Counted from the stretch's first letter, positions 1 through 8,537 are shown. The stretch: 36,724 bases of DNA from Shewanella fodinae (GCF_014651955.1 NZ_BMXW01000027.1:1-36724); one strand, 5' to 3'. The notes: generated by a model not told the origin, from the sequence alone. Translations and numbers: made by a program.

Positions 1-34
1 TAACCTGTACTAATGACTCGAGAGGCTTAACCAT
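1..34 (+). rRNA. rrl: 23S rRNA, 3' end only (partial)
   Basis: The first 34 bases match the conserved 3' tip of gammaproteobacterial 23S rRNA (the ACTAATGA block, then GAGGCTTAACC). The gene runs out of the window to the left. It is followed by a short spacer, tRNA-Val and 5S rRNA, so it is the distal part of an rRNA operon. The exact last base is uncertain by one or two positions. Confidence 0.9.
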
Positions 35-140
35 ACAACCCAGATGGGTTTTTAGCACTTCCTCCCAAGAGGTCGTGAATACCTTGAATGAATGGCAAGA
101 CTTGGTTGAAGTATGAGAACCACTACTACAGATAAGATAA

Positions 141-216
141 GGTCGCTTAGCTCAGCTGGGAGAGCACCTGCCTTACAAGCAGGGGGTCACTGGTTCGAAC
201 CCAGTAGCGACCACCA
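141..216 (+). tRNA. tRNA-Val (anticodon TAC)
   Basis: This is a complete 76-base cloverleaf. The acceptor stem is GGTCGCT with AGCGACC, the D arm is GCTC/GAGC, the anticodon stem is CCTGC/GCAGG around the loop CTTACAA (anticodon TAC), and the T arm is ACTGG-TTCGAAC-CCAGT. The 3' CCA is encoded. It reads GUA-type valine codons. It lies between 23S and 5S rRNA, so it is probably co-transcribed with the operon and cut out by RNase P and RNase E. That position is unusual, since most spacer tRNAs sit between 16S and 23S or after 5S. Confidence 0.96.
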
Positions 217-250
217 TTATCGAATGCACAGCTTTCCAAATTAACGAATT

Positions 251-370
251 TGCTTGGTGACAATAGCATTGTGGTACCACCTGACTCCATCCCGAACTCA
301 GAAGTGAAACACAATCGCGCCGATGGTAGTGTGGGGTCTCCCCATGTGAGAGTAGGTCATCGCCAAGCGC
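251..370 (+). rRNA. rrf: 5S ribosomal RNA
   Basis: The segment carries the conserved 5S core (CCACCTGACTCCAT, CCGAACTCAGAAGTGAAAC, GCGCCGATGGTAGTGTGG). Its ends pair as TGCTTGG with CCAAGCG. Length is about 119-120 bases, as in E. coli. It is the last gene of the rRNA operon and is followed 15 bases later by an intrinsic terminator. The ends are set by analogy and could be off by one or two bases. Confidence 0.95.
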
Positions 371-384
371 CTAACTGATGAAAT

Positions 385-411
385 AGCCCTGACATATTGT
401 CGGGGCTTTTT
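385..411 (+). terminator. rRNA operon intrinsic terminator
   Basis: A 10-bp stem (AGCCCTGACA with TGTCGGGGCT, one G-U pair) has a 3-base loop and is followed by TTTT then CGTTTTT. It stands directly after 5S rRNA and fits a rho-independent terminator of the rrn operon. Confidence 0.9.
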
Positions 412-619
412 CGTTTTTGAATCATGATTTTTTTAGCAATTTCACTGTCATTTATCAGTTCCATTTTTCAACACTGAGCCAAGGCTGGAGTGTTTTAGAT
501 CTCGATCTTTTTATAACTACATTTAAATCAATCAGAAACAAGTTGGCTTTGAATTGAGTTTATGCGTAAATTGTAATCCCTCTGGATGATCCGTCTTGTG
601 GCTCGTGGAGTCCTTTTTT

Positions 620-3091
620 GTGAAGCTGTTGCAGCATCTCAGATCTTACTTTGTGCCCGGTATAATTCTGTTTCTTTATACTTGTTTACTGATTGGTACT
701 TATCTATACGAACACCATCTACTGCTCACTGATACTTCACAAAAAGTCATTTCTCGTTGGACCAATGAACTGTCCAGAATGGATATGATTGTTGAAAAAA
801 CAATCAACGATCAAGATCAAACGCGTATTGAAGATGAATTATTGTTTGTCAGTACAGATCTGGACTTGAAAACATATCTGTTGCTCGATGCTACCGGCAA
901 AATACTTTATGCCAATCATTCGATATGGCGGGGTAGTAATGCTGCGGAAGTGATTGATACTTTCTCGCCTATGTTTCAGCACCAGGTTGTTAACGCAGCC
1001 TCATTTTCGACTCTGGTCAATTATGAACGGTCATTGTTAACTATCTACTATCCACTCCAGAGTGCCCATGCTGCTTTTGGTAAATATCCACAGATTATTT
1101 ATTTAGAATATGATTTATATCCGGCAATTGCTGCCGCTGATAACGTATTTAAATCCCGCTTTATTCTTTCCTGGGGGATTGTTTCATTATTGCTGTTGGT
1201 TGTTTTGGGGCTGACTTATCTATCTTTTCTTAAACCTATCAAAATACTGATAAATTCAATTGGTAAAAACGCAATCCCCATCCCTTCTTTTTGGATTGCT
1301 GAGGAGTTGGCGGTATTACAACAATGCCTGTTGCAGCACCAACAGCAGCAGAATCGGTTAATCAAGCAATTGAAGGATAACGAACAACGGTGGTTATTTG
1401 CTATTGATAGTACCCGTAACGGCATTTGGGATTGGAATATTGCCAGTCGTGATGTATTTCTTTCTGATCGTTGGAAGGAAATGCTCGGTTTCAGGCCGGA
1501 AGAAATTGCCGATAGTTTTACTGCTTGGAAGGAGCGTTTACATCCAGATGAAGCCGATCATATTCTGGCTGCACTGCAATCCTTCCTAGATGGTGAGACA
1601 GATCAGTTTGAGTTACTCCATCGATTACGCCATAAGGATGGCCATTATCTGTGGATCCTTGATCGAGGAATGATTATTGCCTGGGATAATGCAGGCTGCC
1701 CCACGCGAATGATTGGTACTCATATGGACGTTTCTGAGGATATTAATAATCAGCAAACGTTAGCCCATCTTTCGTCATATGACTCCCTGACTAATCTGGT
1801 GAATCGGAATAGCTTGATGGAGCTACTGAAAACGGCTGTGCATGTTGCTCACGCTACCAATAGCTATAGTGCCTTGCTCTGCTTGGATCTGGATAATTTT
1901 AAGATTATTAATGATGCTTTAGGGCACCATATCGGTGATCGATTATTGGTACAACTGGCTACTCGGTTATCTGACATGTTTGCAAAGCAAACTGTCGCGC
2001 GGCTCAGTGGCGACGAGTTTGTCATATTGCTTAATAACATTAGTCAGAATGAAGCGTCAGCGACAACCAAGGCATTAATGATTGCAGGTGAGTTGCGGCA
2101 TGTTATTGCGGCAAGTTTTAACATTGACGGCAGACAGCTACATGTTTCGGCCAGTGTAGGTATTCACCTTATAAATACCGTGATGGAACTCAATGCTGAG
2201 GAGTTACTACGCCGGGTTGAAATGGCGATGTTTGCTGCTAAAGAAAATGGCCGGGATGGCTGTGTGGTATATACGGCAGAGTTAGAGCAGCGTACCAACC
2301 AGAATTTGCTGCTGCAGAATGATCTACGTAATGCCATCAATCAGCAGCAATTGAGGCTTTATTATCAACCCATTGTGCAACGTGATGGCAAAATTGTCGC
2401 GGCAGAGGCGCTTCTGCGCTGGTGCCATCCCAAGCTCGGTTTTGTTTCTCCGGCGGAATTCATCCCTGTTGCTGAACATAGTGGGCTGATCATTGAATTG
2501 TCCCGGTGGGTTATTGCTGAGGCGTGTCGTTTTATTAACTCCCTAGCAGCAAAAAATTGTGTTATTCCTCGGATTTCCATCAATATCAGCGCCAGACAAT
2601 TTAATCATATTGACTTTGTTCCAAGCTTTCTCAGTGCAATTGCAGAATTTCAGGTTGCACCAGCCCAGCTGCAACTTGAGTTAACTGAACACTTGCTGCT
2701 TACAGATTTGTCGGTGATCCAAGATAAATTTGAAGCCTTGCGACAGGCTGGAATCGCGGTTGCGATTGATGATTTTGGTACTGGTTATTCATCCTTGAGT
2801 TATCTGCAACACTTGTCTTTGACACAACTCAAGATAGATCAATCCTTTGTCAAACAGATAGGTTGCAGTCATAAAGCAGATGCGATTGTTTCTACCATTG
2901 TGAACATGGCACATGCGCTGGAATTACAAGTTGTCGCGGAAGGTGTGGAAACGCCAGAGCAACGACAATTTCTGTTAAATGTAGGTTGCGATAGTTTTCA
3001 AGGTTTTTTGTGGAGTAAACCGGTTCCAGCAGCCTCGTTTACTGAGCTGTTAACGCAGGAATTTCTGCAGCCAGAGCATGGCAATCAATAA
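620..3091 (+). CDS. Membrane PAS-GGDEF-EAL cyclic-di-GMP protein
   Basis: Probable cyclic-di-GMP signalling enzyme of the inner membrane. The frame opens at a TTG at 596, but a GTG at 620 has GGAG nine bases upstream and starts MKLLQHLRSYF just before the first membrane helix, so 620 is preferred (823 residues). Positions counted from 596: membrane helices about 19-36 and 190-212 enclose a periplasmic sensor of about 150 residues. A PAS/PAC domain follows at about 262-380, then GGDEF (385-540) and EAL (565-815). The GGDEF signature reads SGDEF at 471-475, and no RxxD inhibitory site lies five residues before it. The EAL domain keeps EALLRW, DDFGTGYSS, KIDQSFV and AEGVET, so phosphodiesterase activity is likely. 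Whether the SGDEF domain makes c-di-GMP or only binds GTP cannot be told from sequence. The 3' end overlaps the convergent hydrolase gene by 53 bp. Confidence 0.93.
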   Translation: MKLLQHLRSYFVPGIILFLYTCLLIGTYLYEHHLLLTDTSQKVISRWTNELSRMDMIVEKTINDQDQTRIEDELLFVSTDLDLKTYLLLDATGKILYANHSIWRGSNAAEVIDTFSPMFQHQVVNAASFSTLVNYERSLLTIYYPLQSAHAAFGKYPQIIYLEYDLYPAIAAADNVFKSRFILSWGIVSLLLLVVLGLTYLSFLKPIKILINSIGKNAIPIPSFWIAEELAVLQQCLLQHQQQQNRLIKQLKDNEQRWLFAIDSTRNGIWDWNIASRDVFLSDRWKEMLGFRPEEIADSFTAWKERLHPDEADHILAALQSFLDGETDQFELLHRLRHKDGHYLWILDRGMIIAWDNAGCPTRMIGTHMDVSEDINNQQTLAHLSSYDSLTNLVNRNSLMELLKTAVHVAHATNSYSALLCLDLDNFKIINDALGHHIGDRLLVQLATRLSDMFAKQTVARLSGDEFVILLNNISQNEASATTKALMIAGELRHVIAASFNIDGRQLHVSASVGIHLINTVMELNAEELLRRVEMAMFAAKENGRDGCVVYTAELEQRTNQNLLLQNDLRNAINQQQLRLYYQPIVQRDGKIVAAEALLRWCHPKLGFVSPAEFIPVAEHSGLIIELSRWVIAEACRFINSLAAKNCVIPRISINISARQFNHIDFVPSFLSAIAEFQVAPAQLQLELTEHLLLTDLSVIQDKFEALRQAGIAVAIDDFGTGYSSLSYLQHLSLTQLKIDQSFVKQIGCSHKADAIVSTIVNMAHALELQVVAEGVETPEQRQFLLNVGCDSFQGFLWSKPVPAASFTELLTQEFLQPEHGNQ

Positions 3092-3992
3092 ATCCGAAAA
3101 ACTGCTGAAGCGTGGCATCTCGATAGCTATCTTTTTCGATGAGAAGCTCGTGGGATGCATCCGCTATCACCTTTAGCTGAGTCATTGCGCCAATAGCACG
3201 ATGTTGCGCTTTGTTGTCCACAATTTGATCATTACCGGCTTGAAGGATCAATAACGGCGTAGTGCTATTTGATGCGGCAATCTGTCTGGCTCGCTCACTA
3301 GCTAATAGACTTTCGAGCAGCCATTGGTTTGTGGGCGAACCTAGCTGGATTTGGGGATATTGCTGGTACAGCTGCAAGAGTCGTTCATAACGTTCAGTGC
3401 TGTGGGTCAGTTGATTTTTTTCAAAGGTGATGGGCTGATAATTGTGGCCCCCTGGTACATAGTTGGGCTCTTTCCCCGGAGCATAGTTATTTAGGGTTTT
3501 TGCGAGCCATAGAATGAAACGACGGGGCAACGGTAGCTTAATGCCATACATTGGTGCACAAAAAACGGCCGCACTAAATACTGCTTGATGACGTTCTAGG
3601 TATAGCGTCCCTATTGCACTGCCCATGGAGTGACCTAGCAGAAATAACTGTGAATGCTTTGCAGGTTTTACTACGTGTTCAATGAAATGCTCAAAATGGT
3701 CTACGTAACGACTGAAACGATCAATATGGCCTTTATGAGGGTTACGGGTCAGGCGACTAGATAACCCTTGGCCAATATGATCAATGGCATAAACGCTATA
3801 ACCTTGTTGGTAGAGATCATAGAGCGTTTCTTGATACTTGAGGTAGCTCTCTACTCTGCCGTTACTGACAACTATTGCTTTATTTGATTGTGGATGCCGG
3901 GCAAAACAGTAAGCGAGCGATAGACCATCTTCAACCAGTAGCTGCGACTGCGTCACTTGCTGCCAGAACAGCGTTAAATCTGTTTTATCCAT
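3039..3992 (-). CDS. Alpha/beta hydrolase, lysophospholipase L2 / monoacylglycerol lipase type
   Basis: A 317-residue serine hydrolase of the PldB/serine aminopeptidase S33 group. The nucleophile elbow is LLGHSMGSAIG (Ser about 122). The acid is probably the Asp of AGNDQIVD and the base the His of ADASHELL. HIGQGLS near residue 72 fits the HGxG-like oxyanion region of this family. No signal peptide is seen, so it is probably cytoplasmic or peripheral at the membrane. The likely substrates are lysophospholipids or monoacylglycerols, by family only. It is divergent from add (about 150 bp between starts) and overlaps the 3' end of the GGDEF/EAL gene by 53 bp tail to tail. The specific substrate is not determinable here; pldB would be a guess. 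Confidence 0.85.
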   Translation of the reverse strand: MDKTDLTLFWQQVTQSQLLVEDGLSLAYCFARHPQSNKAIVVSNGRVESYLKYQETLYDLYQQGYSVYAIDHIGQGLSSRLTRNPHKGHIDRFSRYVDHFEHFIEHVVKPAKHSQLFLLGHSMGSAIGTLYLERHQAVFSAAVFCAPMYGIKLPLPRRFILWLAKTLNNYAPGKEPNYVPGGHNYQPITFEKNQLTHSTERYERLLQLYQQYPQIQLGSPTNQWLLESLLASERARQIAASNSTTPLLILQAGNDQIVDNKAQHRAIGAMTQLKVIADASHELLIEKDSYRDATLQQFFGFIDCHALAAEIPALTAQ

Positions 3993-4143
3993 GCTCTAGC
4001 ATTTTCCATTGCATTAGTAATATTTGGGGTCATCAGTGTATCAGAGCAACAGCATTTCCGAGAGTTTGGTTTTACAGACTGCTATAACGCCATGCTAGAA
4101 TAGGTTGCACTTTACTAATACTCATAACAAAAAGGTAGTGCAC

Positions 4144-5151
4144 ATGATTGACGCTACAATTCCCTTGGTGGATTTACACCGCCATCTTGACGGTAATGTC
4201 CGTATTGAAACTATCTGGCAATTAGCTCAGCAGCATGGCATCTCTTTACCCGTAACGTCAGTCGCGGCATTACGGTCAATCGTGCAGGTCCAGGGAACAG
4301 AAGCAAATCTATTAGCTTTTCTCAGCAAACTGGATTGGATGGTGGCTGTGCTGGCCGATCTGGATGCGGTTAAGCGGGTCGCTTACGAGAACGTAGCGGA
4401 CGTCGCACTCGCCGGGCTAGATTATGCAGAGCTGCGCTTTAGCCCCTACTACATGGCACAATCTCACGGATTACCGTTACAAGGTGTAGTGGAGGCGGTG
4501 ATTGATGGTGTCCGGGATGGCATGAAACAGTATCCTGTTGCCATTAAACTGATTGGTATTATGTCGCGCTCTTATGGCGCAGCGTGTTGCTTACAGGAAT
4601 TGGCAGCGCTACTGGCGTGTGCTGACCGCTTGGTGGCAATTGATTTAGCGGGTGACGAGCGGGGATTCCCTGGGGGGTTGTTTACCGAGCACTTTAAGCA
4701 GGTGCGGGATGCCGGATTACAGGTTACCGTGCATGCTGGAGAGGCTGCGGGCCCAGAAAGCATCTGGCAGGCGATTAACGAGCTCGGTGCTAGCCGCATT
4801 GGTCATGGTGTCAACGCGGTATCCGATCCCCCGCTCATGGAGTACCTCGCTGATCATCGAATTGGTATTGAGTCGTGCCCAACTAGTAATCTGCACACAT
4901 CAACCGTTACTTCTTATGCAGGACATCCATTACGTGCATTTATTGAGTCAGGGATCTGTGCGGGATTGAATACCGATGATCCAGGGGTCAGTGGTATTGA
5001 TATTCTGCACGAATACCGAGTGGCTAATACTGAGATTGGCTTGAATTCTGCTCAATTGCGACAGATCCAGCAACATGGGGTAGAGATGGCATTTTTGTCT
5101 GATAGCGAGCGCCGAGCTTTATATGACCGTTGCAAAAACAAAGCCGACTGA
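4144..5151 (+). CDS. add: Adenosine deaminase
   Basis: Deaminates adenosine and deoxyadenosine to inosine and deoxyinosine in purine salvage; cytoplasmic, zinc-dependent. The ATG at 4144 is chosen over a TTG at 4105 because AAGGTAG lies about seven bases before it and the resulting 335 residues match the E. coli length of 333. Visible motifs are the zinc ligands in DLHRHLDGN (residues 10-18), the [10 protein letters not shown] block with the catalytic Glu, RIGHGVN, ESCPTSN, and NTDDPG with the zinc-binding Asp. The stop codon lies in the loop of the hairpin shared with hemN's terminator. The gene stands alone, divergent from the hydrolase gene. Confidence 0.95.
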   Translation: MIDATIPLVDLHRHLDGNVRIETIWQLAQQHGISLPVTSVAALRSIVQVQGTEANLLAFLSKLDWMVAVLADLDAVKRVAYENVADVALAGLDYAELRFSPYYMAQSHGLPLQGVVEAVIDGVRDGMKQYPVAIKLIGIMSRSYGAACCLQELAALLACADRLVAIDLAGDERGFPGGLFTEHFKQVRDAGLQVTVHAGEAAGPESIWQAINELGASRIGHGVNAVSDPPLMEYLADHRIGIESCPTSNLHTSTVTSYAGHPLRAFIESGICAGLNTDDPGVSGIDILHEYRVANTEIGLNSAQLRQIQQHGVEMAFLSDSERRALYDRCKNKAD

Positions 5152-5163
5152 CGTCGGCTTTGT
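5138..5163 (-). terminator. hemN terminator, shared with the add 3' end
   Basis: An 11-bp perfect stem (ACAAAGCCGAC with GTCGGCTTTGT) has a 4-base loop. On the minus strand it is followed by TTTT, giving a good intrinsic terminator for hemN. The stop codon of add occupies the loop (5149-5151), so the same hairpin ends the plus-strand message, although the T tract on that side is poor. Confidence 0.85.
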
Positions 5164-5178
5164 TGCAATGGCGGCGGG

Positions 5179-6555
5179 TTAAATTACTCGAGAGAATTGC
5201 TGCTGGCGAGCTTTCTCACGGAAGTACACGTCAAAACAGATACAGATGTTACGGATCAACAGACGGCCGGTAGGGCTGACTTCGATTTTACGATCTTCGA
5301 TAGTCACCAGCTTATCGTCGATAAAGGTCTGTAACAGCTTCAGATCTTCTGCGAAGTATTGTTCAAACTGAATCCCTAACTGCTGTTCCATCTTCGCCAT
5401 GTCCAATTCGAAGTGGCAGATGAGCTGCTTGATCACCGCGCGGCGGATTTCGTCATCACGGTTCAGTTTGCAGCCTTTCCACAACGCATGGCCTGTGGCT
5501 TCAATCGCTTCATAGTAAGGATGAATATCTTTTTGGTTCTGTGCGTAGCAATCGCCAATCTGGCTGATGGACGATACACCAAGGCCTAACAAGTCGCATT
5601 CCGGTTGGGTCGTGTAGCCCTGGAAGTTACGATGCAGACGGCCTTCGCGCTGTAATTTCGCCAACTCATCATCAGGTTTGGCAAAGTGATCCATCCCGAT
5701 GTACTGGTAACCCGCGCCAGTCAGTGTTTCGATGGTGTATTGCAGAATCTCCAACTTCTGTTGTGGCGTTGGCAGATTCTCTTCTTTGATTTTCCGCTGA
5801 GCAGCAAAACGTGCCGGCAGGTGTGCATAGTTGAATACAGATAAACGATCTGGCGACAGCTCCAGAATTTTGTTAATGGTTTGGGCAAATGTTTCTGGTG
5901 TCTGGTAAGGCAAGCCGTAGATCAGATCCACGTTAGTAGAAACAAAGCCCATGGCTTTGGCTTTGTTGATCAAGTCAAAGATAAACTGTTCGTCCTGCTC
6001 ACGGTTAACCGCAACCTGTACCTCTTTATTGAAGTCCTGTACTCCGATAGAAATACGGTTAAATCCGGCTTCTTTCAGCGTATCTAACATGGACAGTTCG
6101 ATTTCACGCGGATCCACTTCAATAGAAAACTCGCCTTCATCGGCAAAATCAAAGTTTGCTTTGAGCAGTGAAGTCAGGCGTAGAATTTGCTCGGGTGACA
6201 GGAACGTCGGTGTACCACCGCCCCAATGCATCTGGGTGACTTTGTAATGCTTGAACAGTGGCGCACGAGTCACAATCTCTTTTGCCAGATATTCAATATA
6301 CTGATCCGCCTTGTGCTGATGACGAGTCACTATCTTGTTACAACCGCAGTAGTAACATAGCTTGGCGCAGAACGGCACATGGACATACAGCGACAGATGT
6401 TCGCCTTTACTGTTGGCAATCGCCGACAGTAAATCGCTTTCAGTAAATGATTCATCAAACTCCAGCGCGGTGGGATAAGACGTATAACGTGGGCCGCTGT
6501 AGTTGTACTTTTCGATCATCGACTGATCCCAACTGATATGTGTGGGCTGCTTCAA
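5179..6555 (-). CDS. hemN: Oxygen-independent coproporphyrinogen III oxidase
   Basis: Radical-SAM enzyme that decarboxylates coproporphyrinogen III to protoporphyrinogen IX in anaerobic heme synthesis; cytoplasmic. It has 458 residues against 457 in E. coli. The cluster motif PFCAKLCYYCGC (Cys about 63, 67, 70, plus Cys 72) is intact, and KYNYSGPRYTSYPTA near the start is the family hallmark. The start is a TTG, supported by GGAGGA six bases upstream and by the residues before KYNYSGP, whose number matches E. coli HemN. The gene lies downstream of yihI and a DUF2489-type gene but is separated from them by a terminator, so it probably has its own promoter in 6556-6670, where a 16-bp palindrome is found. 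Confidence 0.97.
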   Translation of the reverse strand: MKQPTHISWDQSMIEKYNYSGPRYTSYPTALEFDESFTESDLLSAIANSKGEHLSLYVHVPFCAKLCYYCGCNKIVTRHQHKADQYIEYLAKEIVTRAPLFKHYKVTQMHWGGGTPTFLSPEQILRLTSLLKANFDFADEGEFSIEVDPREIELSMLDTLKEAGFNRISIGVQDFNKEVQVAVNREQDEQFIFDLINKAKAMGFVSTNVDLIYGLPYQTPETFAQTINKILELSPDRLSVFNYAHLPARFAAQRKIKEENLPTPQQKLEILQYTIETLTGAGYQYIGMDHFAKPDDELAKLQREGRLHRNFQGYTTQPECDLLGLGVSSISQIGDCYAQNQKDIHPYYEAIEATGHALWKGCKLNRDDEIRRAVIKQLICHFELDMAKMEQQLGIQFEQYFAEDLKLLQTFIDDKLVTIEDRKIEVSPTGRLLIRNICICFDVYFREKARQQQFSRVI

Positions 6556-6614
6556 GGCGAGTCCTCCGACAGTAATTTAGCAATGGGCGAAGTATGCGGC
6601 TTTATTAGTCTAAT

Positions 6615-6630
6615 AACCTTGATCAAGGTT
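6615..6630. promoter_or_regulatory. Perfect 16-bp palindrome upstream of hemN
   Basis: AACCTTGATCAAGGTT is a perfect inverted repeat 60 bp before the hemN start. It contains TTGATCAA, that is, two FNR half-sites with no spacer, so it is not the standard FNR spacing (TTGAT-4-ATCAA). It may be an operator for an unidentified dimeric regulator. Function is inferred only from symmetry and position. Confidence 0.45.
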
Positions 6631-6673
6631 GAAAAAAAACAATCAGCCAGCAGGAAAGTAGCGAATATCCATG

Positions 6674-6702
6674 AAAAAGACGGCCATGTCTGCCGCCTTT
6701 TC
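6674..6702 (-). terminator. Terminator of the yihI-DUF2489 operon
   Basis: On the minus strand AAAAGGCGGC pairs with GCCGTCTTTT (one G-U pair) around a 7-base loop, with the arm ending in a T tract (CTTTTTC). It lies 70 bp after the DUF2489 gene and before the hemN promoter region. Confidence 0.8.
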
Positions 6703-6771
6703 CGGGTTTTGTGCACCGACTCACGCCATGTAACTGAGGAGTCAGAAACTTAACGGCTGTAAAAAGCATCG

Positions 6772-7236
6772 TTAATGAGTGACGGGTTCGAACTGAGTCA
6801 TGCGCTTGGCTTCTAGCAGAATGTTTTCCTGTAAGGCAGACTCTGATTTCATCCGTTGCAAGTCTAGGCGCATGCGCTCCTGCTTCTGCAGTTGCGTCCG
6901 AGCATCGCGTATCGGATGGCTTTTAATTACCTCAAAGTGTTCATAAAAAGCAGGGAATTCACCAGACACTCGCTCTGTCAGCGACAACAGCTCAAACAAC
7001 TTGGCAATACGATAAACCCCTTCAGAGATTTCACAGCGGTCTTCTGTCATCGCGGCCGCAATATACCGGATATCGCCCAGCAGTTCTTGCCGTTTCTGCT
7101 CCAGCGCTTGTTGTTGAGCTTGTAGCGCGGCTTTGTTTGCTGCTGTTTGTTTTTTCAAGCGCAGCAACAAGATTGTCGCATACATACTCAGACCTGCGAC
7201 AATCAGCATGGCGATGATAATCAGAACAATCTGCAA
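6772..7236 (-). CDS. DUF2489-type membrane-anchored protein of unknown function
   Basis: A 154-residue protein with one N-terminal membrane helix (about residues 3-26) and a cytoplasmic remainder with heptad-like, Gln/Glu/Lys-rich stretches (about 27-55 and 115-150) that suggest coiled coils. I recognise it as the DUF2489-type protein that sits between yihI and hemN in Shewanella-like genomes; no biochemical function is known to me. The start is probably a TTG with GGAG five bases upstream; an in-frame ATG nine codons later would cut into the membrane helix. It begins 12 bp after yihI and is most likely co-transcribed with it. Confidence 0.75.
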   Translation of the reverse strand: MQIVLIIIAMLIVAGLSMYATILLLRLKKQTAANKAALQAQQQALEQKRQELLGDIRYIAAAMTEDRCEISEGVYRIAKLFELLSLTERVSGEFPAFYEHFEVIKSHPIRDARTQLQKQERMRLDLQRMKSESALQENILLEAKRMTQFEPVTH

Positions 7237-7248
7237 AACGACTCCAGT

Positions 7249-7767
7249 TTACTCTTTCTGATACTGTTGTAATTGTGCTACGCCAGCATCAAATTTATCT
7301 AGCAAAGCGTCATCATTGTCATCACTGACAATATCAGTATCATCCAGATCTTCAATACCCAGTTTTTGCATCAAGGCTTCAATTTTTGCTAATTGTTGCT
7401 CCAGCCACTGCTGATCTGCCGCAGATAAATCCCGGCCTTCTTCCAACATATCCAGCAATTGATTCAAGCGTGGATCTTCTTCCAGTTGTAGCAATCTCTG
7501 TTCATCTGTCAGCTTCACTTTCGCTACTTTGGGCTGACTGGTTACCACTTCCGCACCCAATGTCACGGGTTTTTTGCTACCAATACGAGGATCTTTTGCC
7601 GTCTTTGAGCTCTTAGCCGTAACATTGCCAGCTGGGTTTTGGCGGCTACCGGCTTTGTTTCCGGAATCCTGTTTTTTACGCGCAACGACTCGCTCTGATT
7701 TTTTGGTTCTTGGCGCATGTTTGGGGGCAGAATCACCTGCTTTACGCGTTTTCTTAATTCGGGTCAT
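7249..7767 (-). CDS. yihI: YihI, GTPase-activating protein of Der (EngA)
   Basis: A 172-residue protein with a very basic N-terminal half (residues 1-75, rich in Lys, Arg, Ser) and an acidic, helical C-terminal half. The block DEQRLLQLEEDPRLNQLLD followed by a WLEQQLAKI helix and an acidic tail ending near LDKFDAG is typical of YihI. In E. coli YihI stimulates GTP hydrolysis by the ribosome-assembly GTPase Der. The gene order csrC-yihI-hemN is the same as in E. coli, with a methyltransferase-like gene and a DUF2489-type gene added here. The ATG at 7767 has AGAAGG close upstream. It is the first gene of a two-gene unit ended by the terminator at 6674-6702. Confidence 0.92.
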   Translation of the reverse strand: MTRIKKTRKAGDSAPKHAPRTKKSERVVARKKQDSGNKAGSRQNPAGNVTAKSSKTAKDPRIGSKKPVTLGAEVVTSQPKVAKVKLTDEQRLLQLEEDPRLNQLLDMLEEGRDLSAADQQWLEQQLAKIEALMQKLGIEDLDDTDIVSDDNDDALLDKFDAGVAQLQQYQKE

Positions 7768-7857
7768 AACCTTCTCGACGATAAACTTAATGCTTCAAGC
7801 CTGGTTGCATGCTAACGGTTACTCACCATGCGTTACCGGGGCGCGTGTTATAGCAAA

Positions 7858-8496
7858 TTATGATGCTTTTTGCATCAGAACAAAGTCCTTCTGTGCAAAT
7901 ATTAATTGTAGACAGCTATGTGCTGCCAAATATGCAAAGGTTTGTGGCTGATAAAAGCTCACATGGGTGGGATTGTTTTTGTAATGCCATTTGGCAAACA
8001 TTGCCGTTGACTGCAAGAGTGGAGTCGAGATTGCCAACCAACCTCCAGGCTTCAATGCTTGCACAATTATCTGCCATTCTTTAGCGGGCAGGTGGAAATG
8101 CTCAAACACCCGGTAGCAACTGATAAAGTCGTACTGTCGCCGTAATAACTGATGTTCTGGTGCAAAAAATGGGTCGTACTGGTGTAGTTGGTGTCCCGCT
8201 TGCTGTATGGGCAGCAGCAATGCCGGGGCTAAGACTCGGCCAAAATTTAGACCTTCCAAGGTGTTGGATTGCAGCGTTTGCAGCTGCTGCAACAAGGTCG
8301 CAATGAATTGTGCCAACTGCTTTTGTTTACCATCGCGACCGGCTCGACCATAGCGCTGTTTCTCTGCGGCAGGCAATAGGTAACTGCCTGGCGCTGCAAA
8401 TACTAATGCACAGGTCTGACACTCAAAAAAATGACGACGACGATTGTCAAAGACCTGAGAGATACTGTCGTGGTGGCAGAGCGGGCAGTGTTGCAT
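7858..8496 (-). CDS. Zinc-ribbon class I methyltransferase-like protein
   Basis: A 212-residue protein resembling SAM-dependent methyltransferases of the Methyltransf_23 type. It begins with two cysteine pairs (CPLC at 4-7 and CQTC about 28-31) that look like a zinc ribbon. The later block DFISCYRVFEHFHLP and QALKPGGWLAISTP correspond to methyltransferase motifs IV-V. The glycine-rich SAM loop is not canonical (LNFGRVLAP), so activity is uncertain. The frame opens at 8565, but that start lies inside the upstream RNA gene's terminator, and ATG 8496 starts directly before the zinc ribbon; no strong SD is visible there. It lies between the csrC-like RNA and yihI, on the same strand. Its substrate is unknown. 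Confidence 0.75.
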   Translation of the reverse strand: MQHCPLCHHDSISQVFDNRRRHFFECQTCALVFAAPGSYLLPAAEKQRYGRAGRDGKQKQLAQFIATLLQQLQTLQSNTLEGLNFGRVLAPALLLPIQQAGHQLHQYDPFFAPEHQLLRRQYDFISCYRVFEHFHLPAKEWQIIVQALKPGGWLAISTPLLQSTAMFAKWHYKNNPTHVSFYQPQTFAYLAAHSCLQLIFAQKDFVLMQKAS

Positions 8497-8537
8497 CAGA
8501 TACACAGGTTGCAAAAAAGATATTGAGATTATGCCAT

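Noticed and set aside
6615..6630. Canonical FNR site before hemN
   Set aside because: The half-sites TTGAT and ATCAA overlap without the required 4-bp spacer, and no better spaced site was found nearby; kept only as an unassigned palindrome.
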